Shown here: in pieces, positions 22,598 to 35,577 of the stretch
How the letters are laid out: each line of letters starts with the position of its first letter
Position numbering within the stretch: position 1 is the first letter of the stretch
NCBI GenBank assembly: GCA_025200525.1
Contig: CM045761.1
Location: forward strand, 137,518,223 to 137,582,222
Direction of reading: 5' to 3'
DNA length: 64,000 bases
Source of the DNA: Camellia lanceoleosa
Taxonomy: Eukaryota > Streptophyta > Magnoliopsida > Ericales > Theaceae
The notes under the pieces: generated by a model
What the model saw: the letters and a program-made list of their open reading frames with translations, nothing else
Told to the model about the DNA's origin: nothing
Database searches by the model: none
Made by a program: the position numbers and the translations under genes

Positions 22598-24607
22598 TGT
22601 AGCGCCCCAAATTTCTAACCAAAATGATAAGACAACAATTATGGCTCTTTCAAAAAAATCGCATATAAATCTCCAAACTTACTTTACATGATACAATAAT
22701 TCTTCATGCAACAATACATGAATCCAACAACAAGTAAATAAACAAATAAATACCCTCAAGAGTTTACAAGTTTACAAGGCTTGAGCCTGATTACACAAAA
22801 CGGTTATTCAAACCCACACAAACATAATCTTTGGCATACACACAGAGTTACAGCAAAATGAGACCATTGTACTCCTAACACACATACTTCCACGCCTTTA
22901 GTTGGGTGGGATCACCACATCTTTTCCTGTACAAAAATCTAGTAGGGTGAGCATAAAGCCCAGTAGAAAATTCTTAATAAAGTATATATATTTTATACAA
23001 GTCTCAAGAGATGAAATGCACATGCCATGCTATGCCATTTTGAAAGAAAATCACATCTTCATCTTTAAAAACCATTATACTCAATGATGTCATACAATTT
23101 CAATTCTTCAAAACTTAACAATTCATTTCAAAAGTGGTAAATACGACTTTGGTAATCCCCAGGTCGATGTCTGCAAGTAGACTATACAAGTACTACCAAT
23201 TTATCATTTTTACCAGCATTGACTGGAAGGCTCGACACGTATAATCTGTCATTTTTACCAGTATTAACTAGAAGGCTCGACACATATTCAATTTCATCTA
23301 CACCACCTGTCAAGATTTACCACTGTATTTATCCCAAAACCAATTCATGGAAATTTGTTTCTCAACATTCTTTTCTTAATGCGAGTTTTCAAATCAACTT
23401 TCAAAATTTAATATAATCAAATGAAATGATATGCCAATAACATAAGATGAATATAAATACTTTTATTCCAATTCATCATCCAAGGAGTAACACAATTCTA
23501 TCTTCTCAAGTATCCTCAACAATTAGCCATTTCAAGACTATTTCAACGTTTTGAATAATAATTTTCAAAATGAACAACAATTCACATATTTCTTGAAATC
23601 TATCATTTATATAAATATAAATAAGAAATTTTCCAAACATCCATTTATTTTGACACATAAAATAAATATAACAATATCATTCATGGATTTTCATTCTCTT
23701 TTAAAAAAAAATCCCCAAATTCTAGGTTTTCTCACCAAAACTATAAAACTCAAATCTTTTGAAAGAAAACTTTCTAAAATCATATTTTCTTCAATCAACG
23801 AAGATTAAAACACATAAGATCATTTTAAAAGAATAAGAGATAAACCCACTTTCAAAATCGCTCAACTTCTCAAATCAACAATCAATTTCAAAGCTATGCA
23901 CGGATGATTTCGAAAATTATCTAGATCTTCCAAAAATATATATATATAACTCTAAGAAAATCCTTACCTCAAGTTTTGAAGAAGAAATGAGATGAAACTC
24001 CCAAAATCAACAGTGTCGAAACTCGATCTTCACTGTACACAACGAAACCTTCGAGAAGTTAACCAACTTTAATGAAGAACTTATGGCAGAACTCTAATGG
24101 ATCTTGAGAAATCAAGGTTTTGATCTAATTTGGCGTAGGGAAATATAGAGAGAAGGGAGAGGAAAGAGTTCTTAGAGAGAGATATATACAAAAGTGATCT
24201 GAAATATTAGATTCACGAACTAATATAACATGGTCCGCTCGAGCGTGGAAAACCTCGTTCGAGCGTCAAATACACTTTTTCAGTATTTTTGTAGACAGGT
24301 CAAACTTTTGAAACCAAACATTCTCCGCTCGAGTGTATAAACGGCCGCTCGAGCGAACAAGCAACTTCTAATACATTTTGCATTTTTGCTTTAGGGCGCT
24401 GTCCCTCAACTCTGCCAGGGCGCTGCCCTAGGACCCGCCAACAGGCGCTGCCCCCTAGAACCTCGCGAGCTGACCGGACAGCTCAATTCCCGCTAGGGCA
24501 TTACCCTTGGACCCGCCAAGGGGCGCTGCCCCCTAGACCCCCGCGAGCTGACCGGGCAGCTCGATCCCCGACATACTCAGCGAAGTGGCAAAACTGGGAT
24601 CGCTACA
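22598..24607 (-). repeat. 3' LTR of Gypsy element 1
   Basis: It runs TGTAGCG...CGCTACA on the plus strand, with TG/CA ends and a 7-bp terminal inverted repeat. It is collinear with 35578-37525. In sense orientation U3 begins near 24607 with the module shared with the Copia-related LTR, then extra 'ggcagcgccct' units. CGCTCGAGCG pairs follow at 24346/24326 and 24255/24235 (20-bp spacing), and then a TATA-like 'gtatatat' near 24190. A 'ggaaggctcgacac' motif occurs twice at 23225-23285. Confidence 0.85.
24235..24590 (-). promoter_or_regulatory. Shared U3 module and CGCTCGAGCG pairs in the Gypsy 3' LTR
   Basis: Read in the sense direction, the order is 'ttcgctgagtatgtcgggg', 'tcgagctgccc', 'aaagcaaaaatgcaaaatg', 'gttgcttgttcgctcgagcg', matching 7405-7520. 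Two palindrome pairs with 10-bp spacers follow. The Gypsy version is longer because GC-rich 'gggcagcgcc' units of about 70 bp are amplified two to three times in the middle. Confidence 0.6.
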
Positions 24608-24622
24608 ACCTTTCCCCCTTAA
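24608..24622 (-). other. Polypurine tract of Gypsy element 1
   Basis: The reverse strand reads 'aagggggaaaggt' directly before TGTAGCG of the 3' LTR. It is the plus-strand primer and confirms the minus orientation. Confidence 0.75.
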
Positions 24623-24920
24623 AGAATTTCGTCCCCAAAATTTCAAATCAAACTACCCAAATAAAGGGTTACTAGCAATTAAAACCACGCTATTTCATTT
24701 TCAAATCACAATATTGACTCTCAACCAAATTTCACCATTTCCACCATTATTATCTCATTAACAACAACCTCCCAAATACGCATAAACATGAAATTTTTCA
24801 AAAAGTAATGGCAACTCTAAACAACCTTATGCTTAAAACAACAATGCACATATCAACACGTGGTTAACAACTTTAAATACGCTTCCCTCAACACTAGGGA
24901 ATATTACAAAGAAAAGCAAT

Positions 24921-27616
24921 TTAAGCATTTTCAAATAAATCCGGGTATTTGGAGCGGACTTCCACCTCCTGTTCCCACGTTGCTTCTTTAACCCCATGGT
25001 GTCTCCACAATACCTTTACCAATGGTATAGTTTTGCCCCGTAGCACTTGCTCCCAGGTATCTAATATTTGAACCGGTCGTTCTCCGTAAGAGGCATCCTC
25101 ATCTGCCTCCAAGTCAGCCCAATCAAGCACATGAGAAGGGTCAGGTTCATACTTCCTAAGCATAGCTACATGAAATGCGTTGTGAACTCCCAAAAGTTGT
25201 GGCGGTAAAGCTAACTGGTGTGCCACTTCTCCAATTCGTTCTAAGATTTCAAAAGGCCCAATGAACCTTGGAGATAACTTACCACTCTTACCAAATCTCA
25301 TCAAATCTCGCCTTAGTGAGATTTTTAGAAACACGTGGTCACCAACTTCAAAAGATAAAGGTCGTCTCCTCTTATCGACATAACTCTTTTGTCGGCTTTG
25401 GGCCGTAGCCAACCTTTTCCGAATAAGAACAACTTTTTCGGTTGTCTCTCTAACAATTTTCAGACCCAGTAACAGTGCATCACCCACTTCGGCCCAACAA
25501 ACCGGTGATCTACAAGGTTGGCCATACAAGGCCTCAAATGGTGCCATCCCAATACTAGCTTGGTAACTATTGTTGTAAGCAAACTCAATCAATGGTAAGT
25601 GTCTTTCCCAAGGCCCCTTAAAATCAAGGACACAAGCTCTAAGCATGTCCTTCAAAATCTGAATGGTACGTTCCGACTGTCTATCGGTTTAAGGATGATA
25701 AGCGGTGCTAAGAGTCAACTTAGTTCCCAAAGCTTCTTGAAGGCTTTGCCATAACTAAGCAGTAAAATGAGGATCCCTATATGATACAATAGTCAGAGGG
25801 ACTCCATGAAGTCGAACTATCTCTCTAATGTACAACTCTGCCAAGCGTTCAACTGAGTCGCTAGTGCACATCAGAATGAAATGGGTAGACTTAGTCAACC
25901 TATCAACAATCACCCAAACGGTGTCATTGCCTCGTTGTGTTCTAGGAAACCCAACTACAAAATCCATGGTAACACGCTCCCATTTCCACTCGGCTATCGG
26001 TAAGGGTTGTAATAAACCCGCTGGTTTTTGGTGTTCGGCCTTCACTTGTTGACAAGTAAGGCACTTCGATACAAATAAAGCGACATCCCGTTTCATACCC
26101 CTCAACCAAAACTGACGACTAAGATCATGATACATTTTAGTGCCTCCCGGGTGTACCGCAAGGCGTGAGTGATGGAACTCCCGAAGTACTTCCTCTCTAC
26201 AAGATTCTAGTACAAACAAACGATCTAGGTAACGTACACTCAGATCCAAGTAAACGTTCAAACCTCTCTCTTCCTTCATATTGGAAATCTTAACATGGAT
26301 TGATTCCACATCACAGTCTCCTCGTTGTGCCTCTATGACCTTACTAACCAATGTAGGTTGAGCATTCAAAGTAAACAAGGTAGCACTCTCTCCGGACTCA
26401 CTCAAGTGCAAATCAAACTTGCCAATAACATCTACCATATCCCATTCCCGAACGGCCACACTTGCCAAACTACTCACAGATTTTCGACTCAAAGCATCGG
26501 CCACCACATTAGCCTTCCTCGGATGATAGTGTAACTCAAAGTCACAATCCTCCATAAATTCCATCCACCTTCGTTGTCGTAAATTCAAGTCTTTTTGAGA
26601 AAACAAATAATTTAACTCTTATGATCAGAGAAAACCTCAAACTTCTCACCATATAAGTAATGCCTCCAAATTTTCAAAGCAAAAATCACTACTGCTAATT
26701 CGAGATCATGTGTGGGGTGATTTCTTTCATAAGTTTTCAATTATCGTGAACCGTAGGCCACAACTTTTCCCTCTTATATCAAGACACAACCAAGTCCATC
26801 CTCAGACGCATCACAATAGACAGTGTAATTCAAACCCCTTTCCGGAATTATCAAAACCGGTGTGGTAGTTAATCTAGTCTTAAGCTCTTGGAATGACTTT
26901 TCACAAGCCTCACTCCATACAAATTTGATACCCTTTCTAGTCAACCTAGTCAAAGGTGCAGCTAGTCTAGAGAAGTCCCTTACAAAACGTCGATAATACC
27001 CCGCTAATCCCAAGAAACCCTAGATTTCAAAAACATTCTTCAGTTGTTCCCAATCCTGTACAACATCTATCTTTGAGGAGTCCATAGTCACTCCTCTCTA
27101 GACACTACATGCCCCAAAAACGTCACCTCTGTTAACCAAAACTCGCATTTTTCAAATTTGGCATACAATTAGTGCTCACTAAGTAAACCCAGCACTACCC
27201 GTAAGTGAATCTCGTGTTCCTCTTCAGAGGTTGAATAAATCAAGATGTCATCCACAAAGACGACCACAAAATGATCCAAGTATTCCCGAAAAATTCTGTT
27301 CATCAAATCCATAAAGGAAGTCGGTGCATTGGTCAACCCAAGAGGCATTACAAGGAATTCATAGTGGCCATAACGAGTACAAAAGGCTGTATTCTGAATG
27401 TCCTCCTCCTAGACTCTTAACTGATGGTACCCCGACCTCAAATCTATTTTTGAGAAGCAATGAGACCCTCTAAGTTGGTCAAACAAATCATCTATTCTAA
27501 GTAGAGGACACTTGTTCTTAACTGTAACTCTATTTAACTTGCGGTAATCAATACACAACCGCAATGACCCATCATTCTTCTTCGCAAAGAGAGTCGGCGC
27601 TCCCCAAGGCAATGTA
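24921..27616 (-). pseudogene. pol: Gypsy pol, 3' part: RT, RNase H, integrase, chromodomain-like tail
   Basis: From high to low coordinates: RT begins after the hAT insertion with '[20 protein letters not shown]' (27560-27605). The RT active site reads FVDD (27244-27258), and the connection segment 'GYYRRFVRDFS' is at about 26960-27000. RNase H ('YCDASEDGLG', 'THDLELA') spans 26600-26820. The integrase zinc finger has HH...CLTCQ (26060-26170), and core residues lie in 'MDFVVGFP' and 'YRDPHF'. The C-terminal '[19 protein letters not shown]' is a chromodomain type II tail. Stops near 25695, 25755, 26745 and 26778 sit where relatives have Gln, so they look like CAR-to-TAR changes. It would copy and integrate the element, but this copy cannot. 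Confidence 0.85.
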
Positions 27617-27617
27617 C

Positions 27618-27810
27618 TAGGTGGGAATGACAACGGGGCGGGGCGGGGTAGGGCCGGAGACCATACTTCCCGTTCCCGATCCCTGGTAGTGAGAAATTTC
27701 CCGTCCCCGTCCCTGTCCCCGATCCCCGACGAGGACCCCATATCCCCCCCACCCCCGCTCCCGATCGGGGATCGAGTATCCCCGATCCCGCAAATTCCCC
27801 GATTATGTTA
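27618..27810. repeat. hAT left TIR and GC-rich subterminal array
   Basis: After the TIR, repeats of 'ccccg(a/t)tccc' and 'gggcggggcgggg' fill about 180 bp and contrast with the AT-rich surroundings. The matching array is at the other end (32945-33146). Such arrays bind hAT transposases. Confidence 0.65.
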
Positions 27811-28620
27811 TTTATTTATTTTTTTTTTCAAAAAACAATTTTAAACATCCTATTAAGAATCTGTACATGTTTTAAAATTAAAAGAACTTTCATCCTATCA
27901 CAAAGAACTTAAAAAATTCAACATAATTTGTACATGTTTAAAAAATCCTATCACACACAACTTTCATCCCATCACAAAGAACTTAAAAAATTCAACATAA
28001 TCTGCCAATATATACAATCTGTCCAGCAACATCTGCCAATATATACAATTTGCCAAAAATTCAACATAATTTGCCAATATATAATCTGCCAATATATGTC
28101 AACAAATTCAATAAATCTATCCAGCAGCATCTGTCAAATATAGCATCTGTCAAATACACAACCCAAACACAAAACATCCTGTAGCAACAAAATAACACAA
28201 ACAAAACATCTATCCAGCAGCCTATACACACAAGAAAATTCAACAAGTAGCAAAGATAATAATTAATCCCAAGCACAACCCGCAAGGGATAGCTTACCCA
28301 AAAATTGAAATTAAAAAAAAATATATCCATTACAACATAAAAAATCAAATCCATTGTTTGTCCAATACCCATACAAACCACACAACTTCTATCATCTCCT
28401 TCAACTTGAATTCCTGTTAAATAACAAAAGAAAAAAAAATTAATACTAATAATAAAATGTAAAAAATGTTAACAATTAAAACAAAAAAGATGACAAATAA
28501 CACAAAAGTGGAACATGACTGATCCGACTCGATCTCATTATCATCATATATAGTTGCATAGCCCACCGATTCCAATGTTGAATTTCCTAAAAAGTAAAGA
28601 ATATAAATTCAATATTGAAA
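27811..28620. other. hAT internal noncoding region, 3' side
   Basis: AT-rich DNA between the left subterminal array and the transposase end. It contains repeated 'ttcaacataat(c/t)tgccaatatata' strings near 27985-28095. No gene was seen. Confidence 0.5.
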
Positions 28621-30800
28621 TTATTTCATGGTAATATAAATAATAAATTTTGAAATAATAATATGTAGATTAGATGAAATAATACATTTCATCTCTGCAC
28701 CCCACAACCAACTTTGTGCACACATTAATGCTTCTAATGTGTTTGGATGAAGTCTACTACGATGTGGACTCACCAACCTTCCACTAGTACTAAATGCTGA
28801 CTCAGAAGCAACAGTGGATACATGAATAGCTAAAATGTCCCTAGCTATTGCCTGTAAGGTCGGATACTTTGGTCCACTAGCTTTCCACCAATTCAAAACA
28901 TCAAAACCTAAAGTTCTTGGCAAAACATCATCTTCTAGATAATGGTCCAACTCTGATCTTACATTCTTCATTTTTTTTTACTTCTCTTTCTACTAATAAA
29001 CAAATCAAATTCTGAAAGGGTCTCTGTAATAATTTCTGGATGAGTAGAAGAGTCACCAACAATATCGGTCTCCATACCAACTTGGTACTGATACTCTTGC
29101 AACAAATTATAACAAATATGACGAACCCTATCAACTTCATTTTCAGCTTTGTCTCAATACAGTTTTTCAAAATAAAACTCCAATACGCTTATCTTATACC
29201 TAGGATCAAATACAACTGCAACTCCAATAACACCATGTATCACTAACCAACATTTATCAAATTTTTTCACCATTTTTGATGCCATTGTTCTGATCACTTC
29301 AATTTCACAAGAGAGCCATTGAGATAGTGTCATCCTAATCTCACATAAAGCTGAGAAACAAACATTGGCTGTGAGATGCTTTGTACCAAAAAACAACTCA
29401 GTGATAGTAAAAAAAATCTTAAACCTCCCACTAATTTCTCTAGCAAACTCCTATTCTTGCTCAGTTGGCACAGTCTTATATTGAGGCTCTCTAATTTTCA
29501 ACCTAGAAAAGACATCCTTATATAATAAGGCTGTCTGAAGTATCAAGTAGGTTGAATTCCACCTAGTTGCACAATCAAGTCCTAATTTCTTAGTATGTGG
29601 AATACGTAATTGGTTGACTGTTTCTTCAAAATTTTCTAGTCTTTTTGGTGTTACTGTCCTATAAGCTACACTCTCTCGAATTTTCTCCACATCAACTCGT
29701 ATGACATCCAATCCATTTTTCACTATCAAATTCAAAATATGCGCATAACAACGCATATGAAACAAAGTACCACCCAACAAAAGCGATGAATTACTTAACT
29801 TATCCATCAACATGGTAATCATGATATCATTTGTGGAGCAATTATCAACAGTAACAATCGAGATTTTCCTATCAATATTCCAATCCATCATACACTCAAG
29901 CAAAGTATCACAAAAAAACTTCTTTTGTGTGTGGACATGGAACATAAATAAACCTAAAATATGATATTCATAAATAAGTATTAATAACATGCAAATTGAA
30001 CTGAATAAGATACAATTTTTAAATGATTTGCAAATTTACAAAAAATATACCTCAAAATGCGACTTTGCAATGTCCATGAATCAAGATAATAAAAGTGCGA
30101 TAGCGACCATGAATCCTTTCTTTTGATTGCTAGCAGTCCACATATCAGTTGTGATTGCCACCCTACTTTTATTATGCTCCATCAAACTCAATGTCTTCAC
30201 CCTCTCATAATCATAAATCTTTAAAATATCACTCTTTATCGTATTTCGAGAAGGCACTTTAAACAATGGTTGAAGTGCTGCTAAATATCGTTTAAAACCA
30301 ACATGGTCTACGATAGAGAGGGGATATTCATGCAAGATTATGGCATGTGACAACTCTTTCCTAACAAAATCTTGATAAAAAATATAAGAATTCATTTTTG
30401 GACTCTCTTTACTAAAGTTGTTAGTTAACACTTTTTGCCTCATGTCCATCACTTTTTTCCTAGTACAACTCTTATGGTGATCATGCAAATGCCTAGTTCC
30501 ATTTTTTGAATCACCTTCAAGATGCTTATTACAATAATTACATATTACCTTCCACACCCCATTAACTTGTTGTTTTTTAAAATGTTCCCACACAACACTA
30601 GGTTTTTTTTTAGTTCCTCCACAAGTAGTATTAGACTCTTCTTCTAAATCAATAACATATTGATTAGAGAGGGGAGACGGTGAGTTCGTAGGTGCGTTTG
30701 TAGCTGGCGATGAATGTTGTCACGCGTCACTCTCAAATGGTACTTGAGAGTTAACTGGTACTTCAGAGTTAACTGCTGTTTCAGAGTTAACATCTGACAT
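28621..30800 (-). pseudogene. hAT transposase with BED zinc finger, several breaks
   Basis: The probable start is ATG at 30800 (MSDVNSETAVNSE). A TGA near 30722 falls where CGA is likely. A BED-type finger follows ('WEHFKKQQVNGVWKVICNYC' with downstream His residues, 30490-30600). The catalytic RNase-H-like region contains 'ITTDMWTASNQKKGFM' (30110-30160), 'TVDNCSTND' and 'HMRCYAHILNLIVK' (29700-29850), then 'LDCATRWNSTY' (29540-29590). The C-terminal dimerisation domain 'YPTLQAIARDILAIHVSTVA' to 'RSRLHPNTLEALMCAQSWL' lies at 28700-28880. Breaks lie near 30080, 29430, 29150 and 28975; that between 29990 and 30081 resembles an intron. It belongs to the Ac/RICESLEEPER-type plant hATs. Confidence 0.85.
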
Positions 30801-32944
30801 TTTAAACCTTTATAAAAATAATATGGATTGAATTAATATTAACAAAGGTAACATAAATTAATTCATTACTGAAACTAAGAAACAAATTAATAATAAGTAA
30901 TAACATGGATTGAATTAATGGAACTGAGAAACAAATTAACTAAACCTTTATAAACAGTGTATATATTCCAGGTTCTATGCGAAATGGAGTACTCTCAATC
31001 AAGTACATGGGGCACTAAAACAACCATTGAAGTCAATTAATATAGACAACTACACAGTACCCAATCAATTAAATCAAAAACCTAACATAGCAATTGTTGG
31101 CACAGTATCCACAAAAAAAGAGAGTAAAAAAAAAAAGAAAAGGATTTTAAATAACTTCTTTGCACAATTGAAAATTCACAAGCTATGATTAGAAGAAAGA
31201 GGAATGAAGACTGCTAAAACATGTCACACACCTGCAGCTTATGGTTGTCACCGACAATAAGAAGCCGTTGATTTACACCTAAGAAGAATACACACGACAA
31301 TTTGCAATACATATTCATTTTGCTGCTACAATGACATGAATCCGGTCACAATGTTCAACTCTTACAGCCTGTAGAGAGGGAAAAAAACATATATAGAATA
31401 CACATTTAGAGCATTTCTACTAAAAAGATGACAGCATCCATTAAATACATTATATAGGCCCTAACTAAGGATAAACTGAGAAAACTCAGCATAAATTTAT
31501 TTTTCTAATATTAAAATGACCCCCCAAAAAAATCATAGAACTAACACTATCTTTCACCATTTCTCATGTTATCAATGGATTTTTTTTATACTAGGAAAAA
31601 GGTTTTAGAATTAAATTTATCGATTTATCCTTTAAATTAGTCCTATTTGATCAACTTAATTGCCAAAAGAGGATAGAATGTCACATAAGGGTAAAACTGA
31701 ATCAATTTCAGAAGTTAGAGAATTATTTGAATGAAATTAACAAATTAACAAATTTCAACTTTGAAATTTATTTCTTAAAAGAAGTGAATGATGTAAATTT
31801 AAAATTGATAAAAAATGTGAGTCGGGTTAGAATAACTGTGGTCCTACATATCATTTTCCTAGTAATTTTTCTACTATTAGGATTGTTGTTCTCTTGATAA
31901 GTAATATATAATCAAAATAACATCATCAAAATAATAATCACAACAGGTTATGACTAACAAATTAATCTTCAAAATTAACAAATTAACAAATTTCAACAAA
32001 TTAATCTTCAAAATTAATCTTCAATAATGAACAATGAACAATAATTCCTACACACATAATAACATCATCAACATCATCATCTTCAATAACATATAAAATA
32101 AACAGATCTAAACAGATAAATGGAGGTTGAAGAAATATATAAACAGATATATTTATATATATATATATAATAAATAAATTTAGAGAAAAAGAAAAAAAAA
32201 TTAGGGTGAGCTGAAATGAGAAACAAAGTAAGATTTAAACCCTAGAATATAAAGTATGAGCTGAAATATGAACCTGAGCATAGACATTCGGTGACCGGTG
32301 GGACGATTGAGCTTCCTCATCTTTATTATAGTGATCGTTCACAAACACAAAGGAGAGAAAGTAAAAGCTACAAGTGATAAACACGAACAGAGATGCAAAT
32401 TAAAGTGAAAATTTTCAAAACCAGTTAGGGCAAAGAAATTGTAGAAACTAGGGCAAAGAAAATAAATTTAGAGAAGAAGAAGGAAAAAAAATAGAGGTTG
32501 AAGAAACAGATCTATATACTCATATATATATACAATATACATATATGTAAACCCTAGATCCAAATCCCTAGATAGAGAGAGAGATACCTAAACAGAGAGA
32601 GCAATGACGGAGGAGCATCGGTGAGGAAGGATCGGAGGATCCCTGGTGAGGAGGGAGGTGCGGCGGTGACAGATGAAAGAGAGAGGGAGAGACCAATGGC
32701 GAGCGAGAGAGAGAGAGGAGCGCCGTGTGTGAGTGAGAGGCTCGGTGGTGACGGAGGATCACTGGTGAGGAGGGAAGCGCGGCGATGACCGATAAAAGAA
32801 AGAGGAAGAGACCAGTGGCGAGCGAGAGAGAGAGAAGCGCCATGTGAGTGAGAGGCAAAGGCTGAGTGTGTGCTTGTGTCTCTGTGTCAAACCCTAAACA
32901 AATACAAGCATATATATATCTAGGGACAAAACGGTAATTTCACC
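30801..32944. other. hAT internal noncoding region, 5' side
   Basis: This is the 5' flank of the transposase: AT-rich, with (TA)n at 32145-32170 and a purine-rich repeated block (about 32570-32860). In that block a unit of roughly 110 bp with 'gagagagag' and 'ggtgaggagggag(g/c)' occurs twice. It probably holds the promoter and long leader of the transposase. The apparent ORF at 32568-32858 is low complexity. Confidence 0.45.
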
Positions 32945-33154
32945 TTGGGGATTAAGCAGGGCGGGACCGGGGCCGGGTCTGGGTCCGGGTCTGAAACACC
33001 TATCCTCGTCCCTAGCCCGGATATCATCGGGGATGCATTTTTGAATACCATCTCCGGCCCGTAGGGGATATTTTTCAGTGAATAACCACTGAATTTGGGG
33101 TCGGGGGGTCAAGTCACCGTCGGGCCGGTTTCAGATTGCCATCCCTAATACTAG

Positions 33155-33857
33155 GGCGAATGAAGCCCTTGTCTAAAAGTTCTTGGAGTTAAATCTTCAA
33201 CTCATGCAATTCGGCGGGTGCAAATCTATACGGTGGCATGGAAACCGATGTTGTGCCAAGCACTAATTCAATGGAGAACTCGATCTCCCGGTGAAATGGT
33301 AAACTAGTAAGATCTTCTAGAAAGATATCTGGATATTCACAAACTACCCTTGGTAACTCAACACGAGCCCCGTCACTCTCACTATCCAAGAGAGTTGGAA
33401 GAAGGCCACTAAGTTTGCTCCTACTACGAGGGTCAACAACTGGCGACAAGGCTCTATTAACTCAGTTTCCTAGAAAATAGAAACGATCACCACCCGAGGT
33501 GCACACCGTAACTTTCTGACGATAACAATCAATCACCGCTTGATAAGAACACAGCCAGTCCATGCCTAAAATGACATCAAAACTTGACATATCTAGCAAC
33601 ACAAAAGCAATTTCAAGTCGACGCCCGACAACTTCTATTTCACAATCACGATAACCCCGGTCTAAATCAACTGTACCCCCAATAGGTGACTCTACTCTGA
33701 GAGGAGACACTAACTGTGCTACCTCTAACCCCAATGCAGAAGCAAATGCAGTAGATATAAATGAATAAAACGCACCGGTGTCTATCAATACATTAGCCAA
33801 AGAATTACACACAACAAAAATACCTCTCTGGCGAGGATTCGGCAATCTGTTACGCAC
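33155..33857 (-). pseudogene. pol: Gypsy pol, 5' part: aspartic protease and RT start
   Basis: Retropepsin with the active-site triplet in 'VLIDTGAFYSFIS' (about 33770-33810) and the downstream flap-region hallmark 'FDVILGMDWL' (33560-33590). After a break near 33455 the linker to RT follows, with 'VVCEYPDIFLEDL' and 'PPYRFAPAELHELK', and runs into the hAT insertion at 33152. The protease would cut the gag-pol polyprotein. Confidence 0.85.
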
Positions 33858-35160
33858 GATAACGATACACGCGTTCTTATGGCCTCGATTAATCGCTCCT
33901 CTTGGAGCATAGGCTTGTTGTACTGACTGAACCGAAGTGGCTCCCTGATTAACTCGCGAAGCTTGGACTGATTGAGCCTGCTGGTGGCTCTAAGTCTGCC
34001 TCGACCCTGATACGCTAGATTCGCCTCCCGACTGTAAGCAAGTTCTCTTCAGATGCCCCGACTAACCACACTGATAACAATTAAACCCTTGACCTTTATT
34101 CTGAGATTAAGACTGACTTTGAGATCGGTTAGGTGGTGGTAACATTAACTGCCCTCCTCCTTTCTGTGGGCATGAGAAGGCTCTGTGACCTGATTGACCA
34201 CACTTGAAACACGAGAAGCTACTCGATGCACTTTTTCCCGAACCCACACTAAGAAAAGAAAAAAGTGGATCTACACTGCTGTGGTTGGGACTGGGATGGA
34301 TAGATGTTCCTGCTCTTCTTGTTCTGCCTATAGTCTCCTTGACACTCTTGGCCCCTAGACCTCGAACTCCAAAGCCTCTCCTCCTCGGCTTATATGGAAA
34401 TTTCTACGTGTGTCGCCGTCTCCACAAGATGTTCATATTCCCGAATCATATTTCCGACAAGCTTGACATAATTTTTGTTTTTAATTTCTTTTCAAATTCA
34501 ATGCAACGACGTTCTTCCGTTGCCACCAACTCTGGTGCAAATCTAGACAAACTAGAGAAGACCGCCTCAAACTCGGCCATGGGCATGTCGAGTTGTTTGA
34601 GGTCTCTAAACTCTTGCCTCAATCTCTCCCTAGTAGTGGGAGGTATGTACTTATTTTGTAAAGCAACCGCAAAGGCTTCTTATGTCGGTTCCACTCTACC
34701 CTTGGCATATTTCCACCATTGACCCGCATCTCTCTTAAGGTAGTAACTCTTCGTTCACTAGAGTCACTCTTAGTTCACTATCTTTGATGTGAAGCATCTC
34801 AAATGTCTTCATAGTTTGTTCAAGCCACTCATCCGTTTTCTTGGGCTCGGGACCACCATGGAACTCATCCGGTTTGGCCCGCAAGAACTCTCTAGTAAAG
34901 AAACTCGACCTTGACTCCACGGTGTTCTCTCGGGCTTCATTCTCCACCCTCAACAAGTTCATAGACTCTCTTAAATCCCCTGCCATTTCTCGAGTTAGGG
35001 CCCCCATTGTAGTTTGACCTGCTTGTCCCACCTACTCGGCCACATTAGCTTGGCCGAACCCTTCTTCTTACACCGGAACCCTATGGACTAGTAGCTCATG
35101 CACACCTCGGCGAGCCCTACCACGCCTCCCGCCTCTACTACCACGAACTTGACCCCTTTC
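33858..35160 (-). pseudogene. gag: Gypsy gag with two zinc knuckles, frameshifted
   Basis: From 35160 downward, an Arg/Gly-rich N-terminus is followed by a coiled region and 'FLRAKPDEFHGGPEP' (34850-34900). The retrotransposon-gag domain lies at 34430-34740 and is readable only across a frame change near 34740 ('EFRDLKQLDMPMAEFEAVF'). The nucleocapsid region has an intact CFKCGQSGHRAFSC knuckle (about 34160-34205) and a second knuckle near 34060 interrupted by a TAG. The product would form the virus-like particle. Confidence 0.75.
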
Positions 35161-35577
35161 CTAATATCCTAATAAAGGACACAAAAGAAATAATTTAGCA
35201 CATTAACTCATATATGCTCGTAACTTGACTCACACGTTCGACTACAATAATTCTATATATTTCTCTACCATATACACAATTCAATTTCACTCCATATAAG
35301 CACTTAGTCATGTAAACACATACTGATTATACTCTTATAATGAGATTCGTCCCACGAAAAACCAAGAATTCTTAGTAGAATGTTATCACAAGGAATTTAA
35401 CAAGCGCAAACAACATTCTAAAAATCCAATCCCATACCCATTTAGTCACATAAACATGTTATCACATAGTCACAAAATGCATAACACTTCCTAAGCATGC
35501 TAAATGAACCCATTGTGGTTAAGCAACCACTTCCCACGAGCTCCAAGTATTCAAACCCAGTAGCTCTGATAGCAAGT
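35161..35577 (-). other. Gypsy 1 leader and primer binding site
   Basis: The untranslated leader sits between gag and the 5' LTR. The primer site (35561-35577) reads 'acttgctatcagagcta' on the minus strand, one base away from the standard tRNA-Met site TGGTATCAGAGC. About 45 bp around it are nearly identical to 51160-51211 of Gypsy element B, which shows a close relationship. Confidence 0.75.

Larger units (their letters stand above)
27610..33152 (-). mobile_element. hAT DNA transposon nested in the Gypsy RT gene
   Basis: The RT reading breaks at 27616 and resumes at about 33152 ('KGFIRPS' joins 'WGAP'), so this block is an insertion of about 5.5 kb. The ends are inverted: 'taggtgggaatgacaac' at 27618 and, reversed, 'tagggatggcaatctgaaac' at 33147. 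An imperfect 8-bp duplication TGTACTAG/AATACTAG borders it, as expected for hAT. GC-rich subterminal arrays of CCCCGATCCC type lie at 27640-27810 and 32945-33120. It carries a transposase on the minus strand. Confidence 0.8.

Noticed and set aside
34204..34722. A 172-codon plus-strand ORF
   Set aside because: It is the antisense of the Gypsy gag domain, whose minus-strand reading gives conserved gag and zinc-knuckle motifs.
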